From Mucilaginibacter gracilis (GTDB taxonomy: Bacteria > Bacteroidota > Bacteroidia > Sphingobacteriales > Sphingobacteriaceae): a stretch of DNA of 64,000 nucleotides. The DNA is taken from positions 5,518,001-5,582,000 of the forward strand of contig NZ_RBKU01000001.1 in NCBI RefSeq assembly GCF_003633615.1, read 5' to 3'. Positions 50,606 to 60,151 of the stretch are shown piece after piece. The notes below the pieces were generated by a model, which saw only the letters and a list, made by a program, of their open reading frames with translations, had not been told where the DNA came from and ran no database searches. The translations under genes and the position numbers were made by a program. The stretch's first letter is position 1. Every line of letters starts with the position of its first letter.

Positions 50606-51038
50606 ACTGCCCGCACTATCGGCCACGCCTTTAAACGTTGTGGAACTGCTGGCGCAGGCGCACCACCCGGCTGCCGGTGCTGTGGTGTTGTTTAGCGGCG
50701 AAGTGCGCAACCATAACAACGGCATGGCGGTTGATTACCTTGAATACGAAGCTCACGAAGCCATGGCCACCAAAATGATAAACAGTATTTTGGCCGATGC
50801 CAGCCAAAAGTTTCCGCTTAATATTGCTGTGGCACAGCACCGCACGGGCAAGGTTACCGTGGGCGAAACTGCCGTAATTGTAATTACGGCATCGGCCCAC
50901 CGCTCGGAGGCGTATGCGGCCAACCAGTACATTATTGATCGTATTAAACACGAGGCCACCATTTGGAAATGCGAATATTTTAGCGACGGCACCAAACAAT
51001 GGGGTGGTAACTGTAGCTGCTGCCCACCAAAACTTTAA
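50598..51038 (+). CDS. moaE: Molybdopterin synthase large subunit MoaE
   Basis: A 146-residue (from GTG) MoaE converting cPMP to molybdopterin with MoaD thiocarboxylate. Conserved HPAAGAVVLFSGEVRNHNNG, YEAHEAMATK, VAQHRTGKVTVGETAVIVITASAHRSEAYAA and HEATIWKCEYF (catalytic Lys region). Two starts are possible: GTG 50598, overlapping moaD by 8 bases, or ATG 50565 overlapping by 41; I prefer GTG because homology starts there. Translationally coupled to moaD. Confidence 0.93.
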   Translation: MVELPALSATPLNVVELLAQAHHPAAGAVVLFSGEVRNHNNGMAVDYLEYEAHEAMATKMINSILADASQKFPLNIAVAQHRTGKVTVGETAVIVITASAHRSEAYAANQYIIDRIKHEATIWKCEYFSDGTKQWGGNCSCCPPKL

Positions 51039-51188
51039 GGCTTCGGCAAAAAATTAAACTACTGTTATGTTAATCGTTTAATAACGGATAGTCTTTAACC
51101 GCAAGTCTTACGTTCTGAGTCAAAAAAAAAGAATAATCTAACTTTTGACTCAACGCTTAATACTAACAACTTAACACCACTACTGCCC

Positions 51189-51497
51189 ATGCAAACACAT
51201 ACCGCGCCCCTTACCGCCACCAACCATACCATTGCCATTGAGTATTGCCCCAAATGCGGCTGGATGCTAAGGGCGGCCTACATGGCGCAGGAGTTATTAA
51301 CTACCTTTACAGGCGATGTTTTTGGCGTGCTTTTACAACCCAGTTTGGTTAGCGGCACCTACATTATCCGTGTAAACGATGCCGTGGTTTTTGATAGGGC
51401 GGCAGAGGGCCGTTTCCCCGAAATTAAGGAACTCAAGCAGTTAATACGCAACGTGGTTGCACCCGGCAAAAGTTTGGGGCACTCGGATAAAAAGTAA
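51189..51497 (+). CDS. SelT/SelW/SelH (Rdx) family protein
   Basis: A 102-residue thioredoxin-like Rdx protein. The redox motif is C20-P-K-C23 in IEYCPKCGWMLRAAYMAQELL, using Cys where eukaryotic SelW has selenocysteine. Followed by VLLQPSLVSGTYIIRVNDAVVFDRAAEGRFPEIKELKQLIR. Small thiol-redox role in the cytoplasm (inference). It stands after moaE with 150 bases between, including a TGAGTC word-hairpin (about 51115-51165); not clearly part of the Moco operon. Confidence 0.9.
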   Translation: MQTHTAPLTATNHTIAIEYCPKCGWMLRAAYMAQELLTTFTGDVFGVLLQPSLVSGTYIIRVNDAVVFDRAAEGRFPEIKELKQLIRNVVAPGKSLGHSDKK

Positions 51498-51695
51498 AGC
51501 GATAGTCGAAACCCACCGCACCGCGCTTCTACTATCGCTCAGCGCGACACCCATCATAATTTAATATCATTGCAAATTCAGAAGGCTCCGGGTTTAAAAC
51601 TCAGCAATGACACAAGTTTTTACATCTTCCATCTTACCTGACTCATCTTCCATAAAAAACACATCTTCCATCTTCCATCTTCCATAATACCAACC

Positions 51696-53321
51696 TCAAT
51701 TACTATCCGGCAATTTTTCGTTAATGGTGTTGTTTATTTTGTGGATAATTTCGTCTAATTGCAGGGTGCTTTGATAGAGCAGATCGAGGTATTCGTCTTT
51801 TTCGGTTTGGTTGTCGGCGTTGCGTATCAGGTCTGTGAGGCCTAAAATTGAGGCTGCGGGGCGCCTTATCTCGTGCGAACTTAGCCAGGCAATGTTTCGC
51901 AATACCGTATTTTGCTTGGTTATCTCGTCTTCTTTTTCTTTACGGGTTGTAATGTTGTTGTGTACGCTAATGTAGCCAATAAACTTACCCTCTTCAAACA
52001 TGGGCGTAAACTCAATATTAACCCAGTAAGGTTGTTTGGTTTTGGTGTGATTAATAACATCAACCGCAAACGACTCCAACCTTTGCTGGGCCTTGCTAAT
52101 TGATGTTACTTCCTCCTCATCCTCTGGCCGGGTAATAAACTCCGATGGGTGCAGGCCCTGTATTTCGGCAAGGGTGTAGCCGGTAAATTTTTCAAAGGCG
52201 TTGTTAACCCAGGTAATGCGGCTTTCGGCATCCTCAATAACCACCATGTTGTTTATTTTGGTAATAATGGTGGCCAGTTTGCGGTTTTCGGTGTTAATCT
52301 GGTTGTTCTCCCGTTCAATTTGTTTTATTTCGGTAATATCCTGCATGGTGCCGCGCACCTTGTAAGGTTTGCCATTGCGGTATTCAAGTTTACCCAGTTG
52401 GCGCACATACCTAATGTTGTTATGGCCAAAAAAAAGGCGGTGTACAATATCCAGGTCGTTATTTAACGCCAAAACGCTTCGGGCGGCAGCCATAAAGCGT
52501 TCGCGGTCATCCCGGTGTACGGTTTTTAAAAATATGTCGTAGGTATCTTTTGAGTTTTTCCCCAGTATGCCAAATATATGGTAAATCTCGTTTGAAAGTA
52601 CCAGTTGCTTATCTTCAATAAAATAATCCCAGGCCGCAATTTTCGATAATTCCTGAATATCTGTGAGCCGCTTTTTCTCGTTGGCCAAATCATGGTTAGC
52701 CTTTTTGAGCATTTTTTCCTGTGCAATAATCAGGCTATGGTCGCGGGCTAAAACCATTAATGCAGTTTTGCCCCTAAAGTTTATTTTACTGAGTGATAGT
52801 TCGGCGCAAAGTACCGATCGGTCATTTTTAAACTGCGCCCAAACGCCCGAGTGGTTAAATGTGTTTATATCTCCGGCAAGTGCCGCCAGCAGCTTTTCAT
52901 GGTCGCGCCCGGGGTGTATATCTAAAACGGTCATCTGCAAAAACTGCTCCTTTGTATAGCCATATACGGTAATTGCAGTTTGATTGACTGATATTATTTT
53001 AAGTGTTTGCGGGTCGTAAATCCACATCGGGCTTGGGTTGGCCTCATAAAGTTCGCGGTATTCGTTTTCGTTCAAAATTACCTGCCTGCTGTGACGGCGT
53101 ATTAAAAAAAACAATAAGATACCTGTAGCAATAACAAAGGCAAAACCATGGCCTCTGTTAAGTGCCTCAAAGTTGGTATAGCCAAACCGGCTTTTAAGTA
53201 AAAAAATTAAACGGTCGCGCAGCAATATCCAAACAAGGCTAATAGCTATGTAAATAAAGGCTATACTTACCGACCCTGAATTACGTAATTTTTTATAAAA
53301 TCTCTCTAGCTCCACCTGCAC
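51696..53321 (-). CDS. Membrane PAS-repeat protein with HisKA but no ATPase domain
   Basis: A 541-residue sensor. Two N-terminal helices (GSVSIAFIYIAISLVWILL and GHGFAFVIATGILLFFLI) anchor it. Three PAS domains follow (about 90-200, 220-340 and 345-465; PSPMWIYDPQTLKIISVNQTAI..., ENAESRITWVNNAFEKFTGYTLAEIQ...). The C-terminus is a dimerisation/phospho-acceptor segment with H483 in SSHEIRRPAASILGLTDLI, ending 58 residues later. The HATPase_c catalytic domain is absent, with no frameshift visible downstream. It may be phosphorylated by a partner or act as a decoy. Confidence 0.88.
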   Translation of the reverse strand: MQVELERFYKKLRNSGSVSIAFIYIAISLVWILLRDRLIFLLKSRFGYTNFEALNRGHGFAFVIATGILLFFLIRRHSRQVILNENEYRELYEANPSPMWIYDPQTLKIISVNQTAITVYGYTKEQFLQMTVLDIHPGRDHEKLLAALAGDINTFNHSGVWAQFKNDRSVLCAELSLSKINFRGKTALMVLARDHSLIIAQEKMLKKANHDLANEKKRLTDIQELSKIAAWDYFIEDKQLVLSNEIYHIFGILGKNSKDTYDIFLKTVHRDDRERFMAAARSVLALNNDLDIVHRLFFGHNNIRYVRQLGKLEYRNGKPYKVRGTMQDITEIKQIERENNQINTENRKLATIITKINNMVVIEDAESRITWVNNAFEKFTGYTLAEIQGLHPSEFITRPEDEEEVTSISKAQQRLESFAVDVINHTKTKQPYWVNIEFTPMFEEGKFIGYISVHNNITTRKEKEDEITKQNTVLRNIAWLSSHEIRRPAASILGLTDLIRNADNQTEKDEYLDLLYQSTLQLDEIIHKINNTINEKLPDSN

Positions 53322-53606
53322 GTTTGCATCGTAAAATGCATATTTTGTTTATAATGGTTAATATATTGCTATAAACATAGCAATATATTGCTAATAACAA
53401 TTGGCTAAATGTGCCTTTGTTAGTAACATTTTTATTTTTTGATACTAGATTACCAATTAATTTAAATTTTAATTTAAAAGATTAATTAAGTTTAATTAAT
53501 AGTCAAATTAACACTTGCACTTTTAATTAAAAACTATCCTGCAATTAAAAAAAATAATCGTCATATATTTAGCCCGTTAAGCCTTTTAGCAATTGCATAT
53601 CCCGCC

Positions 53607-55970
53607 ATGTTGGTTTCCCGGTTAAAAAACAACTTTTTTAAATTGCGCGGCCTTGTTTATTTGCCCGGCCTTGTTTTGCTGCTGTGCCTGCCAGGCCTTT
53701 TACGGGCGCAAAGCAAACTAACCATAAGCGGTATTGTTAAAGATAGCACAACCGGCGAGGCACTTATAGGTGCCACCATAAAAACCGGCCAAAACGGCGG
53801 AGTTATAACCAACAGCTACGGCTTTTACTCGTTAACGGTTAGCCCCAATACCTACACCGTGCTGGTAAGTTACATAGGTTATAAAACCAAACCTATACCG
53901 GTAAATATTGATAAAAATACCCGCCTTGATATTGAACTTACAGCCGATAATGCATTAAGCGAAATTAACGTAACGGCAAAAACTAAAGCCGCCGATAACG
54001 TTTTGAGCGCGCAAATGGGTGTAAATAAATTAAGCATGACCGATATTGCCAATATACCGGTATTGCTTGGCGAAAAGGATATTATTAAAACCATTGAGCT
54101 GCTGCCGGGCGTAAAATCAACCGGGGATGCTAATACGGGCTTTTACGTGCGCGGTGGTAATGCCGACGAGAATTTGATTTTGCTGGATGGCGCAACGGTT
54201 TACAATGCATCGCACCTTTTCGGTTTTTTCTCCACCTTTAACTCCGACGCTATCCGCGAGGTGAGTTTGTATAAGGGCGGCATGTTTGCGGGTTACGGCG
54301 GCAGGCTATCGTCGGTACTGGATATTAAGATGGACGAAGGTAATAACAAGCAATACGGGGTAGAAGGCGGCATTGGCTTAATATCGTCGCGCATAAAAAT
54401 TGAGGGGCCCATTGTAAAAAACAAAAGTTCGTTTATGATAAGCGCGCGCCGCACCTATGCCGATGTGTTTTTAAAACTGTCGTCGGATACATCAATAAAC
54501 ACCAGCAGCTTGTATTTTTATGATGTTAACGCCAAGTTTAATTACCAGCTTGATGATAAAAACACCCTTTACCTATCGGCCTATTTGGGTAAGGATGATG
54601 TGGGCGTTAAAAATACCTTTGCTACCGATTGGGGCAACACCACGGCAACCCTGCGGTGGAACCATGTGTTTAGCGGTAAACTATTCTCAAACACATCATT
54701 CATTTACAGCAAATACAATTATAACATAGCCAATTACGATGCCGACAACGATATTAAAGTATACTCTAAAATTGAAGATTTTAATCTGAAACAAGATTTT
54801 GATTACTTTATTGCCAACAATAATACCCTGCGCTTTGGTTTCGCGGTAACGCACCACACGGTTGTACCCGGCGATATCAGCACATCGGAAATATCGAGCT
54901 TTAACCCTAAAGTTATCGAGACCCGCTATGCTTACGAATGGGCGGCCTACCTATCAAACAGTTGGCAGCCTGCCAATAAACTTAACATGGTTTATGGCGC
55001 AAGGCTTAATGTGTTTAATTTAATTGGCCCCGGTAATTTTAATACCTATAATGCCGATGGTTATTTACTAAGCACGCAAAACTACAGCGCGGGCCAGGGC
55101 GTGGTTAGCTATATAAACCTGGAACCGCGTTTTTTGGCAAGTTATACTTTTAATAGCAATACATCCGTTAAGGTATCGTATAATCATAACAGCCAGAATA
55201 TTCATTTGTTATCAAATTCAACTTCAGCCCTGCCTACCGATTTGTATGTAATGAGCAGCAACAACGTAAAACCCGGCATTGCCGATCAGGTATCGCTTGG
55301 CTATTACCGTAATTTTAACCATAACGGTTATGAGTTTTCGGCAGAGGTGTATTACAAATGGCTAAAAAACGAAATTGACTACCGCGATAATGCCCAACTG
55401 CTGGCCAACAGCAATGTTGAGCAGGAACTGGTATATGGCACGGGCCGCGCCTACGGCCTGGAGCTATTTTTAAAAAAGAAGTATGGCCGCTATAACGGCT
55501 GGCTGGGCTACACGCTATCAAAAACCGAACGCCGCTTTGATGCCATTAATAACGGCAATTACTTCCCGGCCCGGCAAGATCGTACACACGATGTATCGTT
55601 GGTTAATATGTATGGCTTGAGCAAACGGTGGTCGGTTTCGGCAGTGTTTACCTATGGTACAGGCAATGCGGTAACTTACCCGGCAGGCAAATATCGCCTT
55701 AATGGCATCACCACTTATTACTACGGTGCGCGCAATGCATCGCGGCTGCCTGTTAACAGCCGGTTAGATTTGGGTGCCACCTTGCAAGGTAAGCAGCATA
55801 AAAGTTACCACTCCAGCGTTACCTTTAGCGTGTATAATGCCTACAACCGTAAAAACCCTTACAGTGTTATCTTCCGCGACAGCGCGGGGAGCCCGCCACA
55901 CACCGAAGCTGTAGAAACCAGTTTGTTTGGCATCATACCTTCAGTTACCTGGAACTTTAACTTTAAATAG
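53607..55970 (+). CDS. TonB-dependent receptor
   Basis: A 787-residue outer-membrane transporter. Signal peptide (ending PGLLRAQ), carboxypeptidase-regulatory domain (TISGIVKDSTTGEALIGATIKT...SYIGYKTKPI), a plug (LSMTDIANIPVLLGEKDIIKTIELLPGVKSTGDANTGFYVRGGNADENLILLDGATVYNASHLFGFFSTFNSDAIREVSLYKGGMFAGYGGRLSSVLDI) and a barrel ending SVTWNFNFK. A DUF4249 lipoprotein gene follows 4 bases after its stop, a pairing typical of Bacteroidota uptake systems where the lipoprotein likely acts as a surface partner. Substrate unknown. Confidence 0.93.
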   Translation: MLVSRLKNNFFKLRGLVYLPGLVLLLCLPGLLRAQSKLTISGIVKDSTTGEALIGATIKTGQNGGVITNSYGFYSLTVSPNTYTVLVSYIGYKTKPIPVNIDKNTRLDIELTADNALSEINVTAKTKAADNVLSAQMGVNKLSMTDIANIPVLLGEKDIIKTIELLPGVKSTGDANTGFYVRGGNADENLILLDGATVYNASHLFGFFSTFNSDAIREVSLYKGGMFAGYGGRLSSVLDIKMDEGNNKQYGVEGGIGLISSRIKIEGPIVKNKSSFMISARRTYADVFLKLSSDTSINTSSLYFYDVNAKFNYQLDDKNTLYLSAYLGKDDVGVKNTFATDWGNTTATLRWNHVFSGKLFSNTSFIYSKYNYNIANYDADNDIKVYSKIEDFNLKQDFDYFIANNNTLRFGFAVTHHTVVPGDISTSEISSFNPKVIETRYAYEWAAYLSNSWQPANKLNMVYGARLNVFNLIGPGNFNTYNADGYLLSTQNYSAGQGVVSYINLEPRFLASYTFNSNTSVKVSYNHNSQNIHLLSNSTSALPTDLYVMSSNNVKPGIADQVSLGYYRNFNHNGYEFSAEVYYKWLKNEIDYRDNAQLLANSNVEQELVYGTGRAYGLELFLKKKYGRYNGWLGYTLSKTERRFDAINNGNYFPARQDRTHDVSLVNMYGLSKRWSVSAVFTYGTGNAVTYPAGKYRLNGITTYYYGARNASRLPVNSRLDLGATLQGKQHKSYHSSVTFSVYNAYNRKNPYSVIFRDSAGSPPHTEAVETSLFGIIPSVTWNFNFK

Positions 55971-55974
55971 CGGT

Positions 55975-56784
55975 ATGGTTAAAGGTTTGCCTGTTAGACT
56001 GATGGTTGCTTTTATAATGCTTGCAGGCCTGGCAGCCTGCCAAAGGGTAATTGATGTTGATATTACCAGCACCGCGCCTAAACTGGTAATTGAAGCTAAC
56101 CTTACCGATGTTACGGGCACGCAAACGGTGCTTATTTCGCGGTCGGTAGCATATGCAAGCAGCAATGTTTTTCCGGGGGTATCGGGCGCAACGGTTAGCT
56201 TTACCGAAGGCACTACCGGCAGGGTATATAAACTAAAAGAAACCACAACACCTGGTACCTATGCCATAACATCGTTTAGGGGCAGGGCCAAAACTTTGTA
56301 TACGCTTAATGTTACGGTTGATAATCATGTTTATACGGCAAGTGGCGTAATGCCGGTGGGCGTACCCTTAGATTCGCTTACGCTTACTAATCAGATATTT
56401 GGTTCTACAAAAATTAAAACCATAGCGGTAAACTATTTCGACCCGCCTAACGAGCCCAACCAATATAAATTTGTGCTATATGTTAACAACGCCCAGGTTA
56501 AACATATTTTTGACGAAAACGATAACCTAACCGATGGCCGCGTAGTATCAAGCAGCCTGTACCAGCGCGATGTTGATATTAAAAGCGGCGATGTTGTGGA
56601 TGTTGATATGCAATGTATTGATGCCAATATGTACAGCTATTGGGATAATTTAAGCAGCCAGGGCAGTAACTCGCCGCAAGCATCGGCAACGCCGGCCAAC
56701 CCGCCATCAAACTTTTTTAACGCCGATGTGCTTGGTTATTTTAGCGTACATACCGTACAGCGCAAAAGTATTTTAATACCCTGA
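55975..56784 (+). CDS. DUF4249 lipoprotein, partner of TonB-dependent receptor
   Basis: A 269-residue lipoprotein: lipobox LAGLAAC with C22. The DUF4249 domain covers nearly the whole mature protein (VIDVDITSTAPKLVIEANLTDVTGTQTVLISRSVAY..., VSFTEGTTGRVYKL, GTYAITSFRGRAKTLYTLNVTVDNHVYTASGVMP, FDPPNEPNQYKFVLYVNN). I choose ATG 55975, 4 bases after the receptor stop; an upstream in-frame ATG (55927) would overlap the receptor and delay the signal peptide. Role: presumed substrate-capture component on the cell surface, by analogy with SusD-like pairs. Confidence 0.9.
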   Translation: MVKGLPVRLMVAFIMLAGLAACQRVIDVDITSTAPKLVIEANLTDVTGTQTVLISRSVAYASSNVFPGVSGATVSFTEGTTGRVYKLKETTTPGTYAITSFRGRAKTLYTLNVTVDNHVYTASGVMPVGVPLDSLTLTNQIFGSTKIKTIAVNYFDPPNEPNQYKFVLYVNNAQVKHIFDENDNLTDGRVVSSSLYQRDVDIKSGDVVDVDMQCIDANMYSYWDNLSSQGSNSPQASATPANPPSNFFNADVLGYFSVHTVQRKSILIP

Positions 56785-57117
56785 GGGGGATTGAGTGATT
56801 GAAGGATTGAAGGATTGAAGGATTGAAGGATTGAGTGTAATTATATTTTTTTCAATAAATCATTGAAATTGTCATTGCGAGGAACGAAGCAACCGCACGG
56901 AAGCTTGTTCGCCCTGTATAGTTTGCCGTTCTACGTGCGGTTGCCACGCTATCGCTCGCAATGACATTTACGATAATGATTGAAGGATAGAGTGATTGAA
57001 TGTAATTATATTTTTTTCAATAAATCATTGACATTCAATCCTTCAATCACTCTATCCTTCAATCATTAAAATTGCGAGGAACGAAGCAATGACGGTAGTT
57101 TGGTACCTTATATAAAA
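56785..57117. repeat. Iterated-word hairpin with nested ATTGCGAG repeat
   Basis: Left arm: GGATTGAA repeated four times (56799-56832). An ATTGCGAGGAACGAAGCAAC...ATCGCTCGCAATGAC repeat is nested at 56871-56965; a second partial copy begins at 57071. Right arm: CAATCCTTCAATCACTCTATCC. No gene. Confidence 0.75.
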
Positions 57118-58629
57118 TTACGCTTCCTGCAAAGTAACTAAATTGAGCACTTCGCTGGTGCGGGCGCGGGTTGCTTCGGTTAGCTCACCGTTTTGGGCTA
57201 ACGATTGGCCGTAAGATGGTATCATCTCTTTAAGCTTGGTTTGCCACTCGTGGGTGTACAATTTGCTGGCAAAGCAGCGTTTAAGCAAATCGAGCATAAT
57301 AGATACCGATGTTGATGCACCCGGCGAAGCTCCCAACAGGGCGGCAATGCTGCCATCGCCCGCGGTTACTACCTCGGTGCCAAACTCTAAAATGCCGCCC
57401 AGTTCAGGGTCTTTTTTAATTACCTGCACGCGCTGGCCGGCAACTTCAAGCTCCCAATCGGCCATTACTGCCGACGGGCAATATTCTTTAAGGGCCTCCA
57501 ACCTGTCTTCGGGCGATTGGCGAACCTGATCTATCAGGTACTTTGTTAACGGTATGTTATCTAAACCGGCCTTCATCATAGGCAAAATATTGTTGGCCTT
57601 GATAGAAAGCGGAAGATCCATAAACGAACCGTGCTTTAAAAACTTGGTTGAAAAACCTGCATACGGACCAAATAACAGGGCTTTTTTGCCATTAATCATC
57701 CGGGTATCCAAATGCGGAACTGACATTGGCGGCGCACCTACCGATGCCTTACCGTAAACCTTGGCCTGGTGTTTTTCAATAACGTCGGGGTTAACGCATT
57801 TTAGCCATTGTCCGCTTACCGGGAAACCGCCAAAGCCCTTACCCTCGGGTATGCCCGATTTTTCGAGCAATATTAAAGAGCCACCACCTGCACCAATAAA
57901 TATAAATTTGGTTTTAAGTTTGCGTTTCTTTTTAGTGCCCATATCCCTTACAGTGATCTCCCAGTTATGGTTTTCATCCTGTTTAAGGTCGCGCACTTCG
58001 TGGTTCATGTGCATTTGCACGCCGGGCTGCGCGGTTAAGTAGGTAAACAGGCTACGCGTTAAAGAACCAAAATTAACATCGGTACCAATTTCCATGCGGG
58101 TGGCAGCCACCTTTTCGTCGGGCTGGCGGCCATCCATAATCAGGGGCACCCACTCGGCTATTTGCGCATGGTCTTCGGTATATTGCATGCCTTTAAACAG
58201 GTGGAACTGCTCCAGGGCCTGATGGCGTTTTTTTAAATATTCAACATTTTCTTCGCCCCAAACAAAGCTCATGTGCGGAATGCTGCGAATAAATTTCTCG
58301 GGCGATTCTACCAGTTTTTGCTCAACCAGGTAGGCCCAGTATTCTTTAGAAACCTCAAACGATTCGGCAATTTTTACCGCTTTATCGGTTTCAATACTAC
58401 CATCGGCCTTTTGGGGCGTATAATTTAACTCGCATAAAGCACTGTGGCCGGTACCCGCGTTGTTCCACGCGTCCGAACTTTCGCCGGCAACAATATCAAG
58501 TCTTTCAAAAATCTCGATGGTAAGGTCGGGCTGCAATTGTTTAAGCATAGCACCAAGGGTGGCACTCATAATTCCGGCGCCTATCAAAACAACATCAGGG
58601 CTCTCAACGGATTTATTCTTTTTAGTCAT
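57118..58629 (-). CDS. mqo: Malate:quinone oxidoreductase
   Basis: A 503-residue FAD-dependent peripheral membrane enzyme oxidising malate to oxaloacetate and passing electrons to quinone (TCA cycle). FAD motif VVLIGAGIMSATLGAMLKQLQPDLTIEIFER, then AGESSDAWNNAGTGHSALCELNYTPQKADGSI, EIGTDVNFGSLTRSLFTYL, FIGAGGGSLILLEKSGIPEGKGFGGFPVSGQWLKC, and C-terminal GAAPSASTSVSIM-like region (LLGASPGASTSVSIMLDLLKRCF). Standard length. Stands alone. Confidence 0.96.
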   Translation of the reverse strand: MTKKNKSVESPDVVLIGAGIMSATLGAMLKQLQPDLTIEIFERLDIVAGESSDAWNNAGTGHSALCELNYTPQKADGSIETDKAVKIAESFEVSKEYWAYLVEQKLVESPEKFIRSIPHMSFVWGEENVEYLKKRHQALEQFHLFKGMQYTEDHAQIAEWVPLIMDGRQPDEKVAATRMEIGTDVNFGSLTRSLFTYLTAQPGVQMHMNHEVRDLKQDENHNWEITVRDMGTKKKRKLKTKFIFIGAGGGSLILLEKSGIPEGKGFGGFPVSGQWLKCVNPDVIEKHQAKVYGKASVGAPPMSVPHLDTRMINGKKALLFGPYAGFSTKFLKHGSFMDLPLSIKANNILPMMKAGLDNIPLTKYLIDQVRQSPEDRLEALKEYCPSAVMADWELEVAGQRVQVIKKDPELGGILEFGTEVVTAGDGSIAALLGASPGASTSVSIMLDLLKRCFASKLYTHEWQTKLKEMIPSYGQSLAQNGELTEATRARTSEVLNLVTLQEA

Positions 58630-58919
58630 GGTATTTATTAAGAATGCAAATATAAACCTATTTACTAAAATTATTTTTAAAAAATTTAGTAAATTGATAA
58701 CACTATGACAATACCTTACTAAAACAGTGGGTATAAATTAACATTATTTTAAAAATGTGTTTATGTGGTGGGGGATGAGAATCAAGAATCAGGATGCAAG
58801 AATCAGGAGAAAACTACAACGAGCGTTTTACGATTATTAAATGTGTATTTCATGCATCTGGCAGCCGGCTTTGAAATGGTTTTGCCGTGCCAAAATATGT
58901 TGAGCCCATTCGCCCCTCT
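58630..58919. other. Intergenic, word-rich segment
   Basis: AT-rich promoter region of mqo, then AATCAAGAATCAGGATGCAA and GAATCAGGAG words (58778-58812), a one-armed version of the iterated-word hairpins. No gene seen. Confidence 0.45.
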
Positions 58920-59249
58920 TCACTCCAAACTATCCATTATATCGTCAATCAAGGTTTTAGCATAAAGGGCATCGTGCTCATCAGGGTCAAAGGGCATCAC
59001 AATAATTTCTTGCCAGGGGCTTTGGGCAGATATGGGGAGCATGGTTTCTTCCAGTAAAAACCAGCACTCTTTGCCGTCCCAGGTTAGGCGCAGGGCCTCC
59101 TGGTTGTTAGACCAAATGATGTAACAGCTACCAAAAACCTGGTCGTGGTGCTGAAATTGAACCACCTGGTAACCTTCGGAGTTAAACCGCGTTGTTAAAC
59201 GCTCTACCAATTGCTGCCACGTATGCTTTACTATTTCGGGAGATTCCAT
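58920..59249 (-). CDS. Conserved-looking small hypothetical protein (109 aa)
   Basis: A 109-residue cytoplasmic protein (MESPEIVKHTWQQLVERL...). Alternates strands with W/aromatic residues (GSCYIIWSNNQEALRLTWDGKECWFLLEE, PWQEIIVMPFDPDEHDA), ending acidic. I do not recognise the family. Start ATG plausible; codon use matches neighbours. No operon partner. Confidence 0.65.
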   Translation of the reverse strand: MESPEIVKHTWQQLVERLTTRFNSEGYQVVQFQHHDQVFGSCYIIWSNNQEALRLTWDGKECWFLLEETMLPISAQSPWQEIIVMPFDPDEHDALYAKTLIDDIMDSLE

Positions 59250-59273
59250 GGTTTTAAAGGGTTAAGGTAATAA

Positions 59274-59304
59274 AGCACAGTTAAATTTTATAAATAACTG
59301 TGCT
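59274..59304 (-). terminator. Hairpin downstream of lipoprotein gene
   Basis: Arms AGCACAGTTA / TAACTGTGCT with AT-rich loop; read on the minus strand it follows the lipoprotein gene by ~38 bases. Weak T-run. Confidence 0.5.
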
Positions 59305-59342
59305 GCAACACGTTCAATAAAAAATAGCTCCTTAGTTACCAA

Positions 59343-60008
59343 CTAAGCACCCGGAACTGTGCTAATTAAGCCATCTTTAACCATTCTGTCGTAAATGGCA
59401 TCAACATAACCTTTTAAAAAGCTGTTGATGCTGGTTGGGTCGTAAGTGCGCGATTGTGCTGTCCAAATCAGCTCCTCGGTTTTGGCATTATACAGGTTGG
59501 TTTCTATGTAATAAATTTTGGTTTGATCGTAATAACCCGGCGAATATATCATAGGATACCAGTTGTTGTAATAGCTCCAAAAGCGGTTATAGTAGCCGTA
59601 ACGTAAACCGGGGTTCCAATAACCGCCGCCCGAGCCGGGTACATAATGGCTCTCGGTTTCTTTACGCAGCAGGGCTACGGTTAATATACCATCGGCATTG
59701 GTACGCTGTATCTGGCTCATTACCAACTCGCGCTGCTGCCCGGTTTGCGAGCTAAACGTAGGCGGAAAAACATCCACACTTTTTTCAACCGTTAAACCTT
59801 TTTGCTGCAGCAGGCTTTGCAGACCGCTCTCCAAACTTTGCTTGGTACTCACCTCTTTAGTTAAGGCCGCAACAAAAATATTGTGGAAACCGTTTGCTGT
59901 TGCATTGGGTTTGCGCCACGAACTGCTTACCATAGTTGGAGTGCTACAGGCACCCAATACTACAGCCAAAGTAAGGCAGATAGCTGTTTTTTTTAATATC
60001 GCTTTCAT
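59343..60008 (-). CDS. Lipoprotein of DUF4136-like type
   Basis: A 221-residue lipoprotein (lipobox LGAC, C21). The mature part has DUF4136-like features: SSSWRKPNATANGFHNIFVAAL, TNADGILTVALLRKE and ETNLYNAKTEELIWTAQSRTYDPTSINSFLKGYVDAIYDRM, where a predicted alpha/beta domain with an outer-membrane location is expected. A Tyr/Gly/Trp-rich stretch (GGYWNPGLRYGYYNRFWSYYNNWY) lies in the middle. Chosen start is the ATG at 60008 with a clear signal; one 15 bases upstream adds 5 residues. Confidence 0.75.
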   Translation of the reverse strand: MKAILKKTAICLTLAVVLGACSTPTMVSSSWRKPNATANGFHNIFVAALTKEVSTKQSLESGLQSLLQQKGLTVEKSVDVFPPTFSSQTGQQRELVMSQIQRTNADGILTVALLRKETESHYVPGSGGGYWNPGLRYGYYNRFWSYYNNWYPMIYSPGYYDQTKIYYIETNLYNAKTEELIWTAQSRTYDPTSINSFLKGYVDAIYDRMVKDGLISTVPGA

Positions 60009-60151
60009 GATGTTCTTATTCATTAAATTTAAAATAAGAACAACTTTCGTTAAGCTATTGTTTTTTAATTTTTGAGTAACAAAAGCCGGTTGTCTTTGCG
60101 CATTTGCCCGTGTGTTGCTGTTACCAGGGCGGCACGGTAAATTAATTGCAT

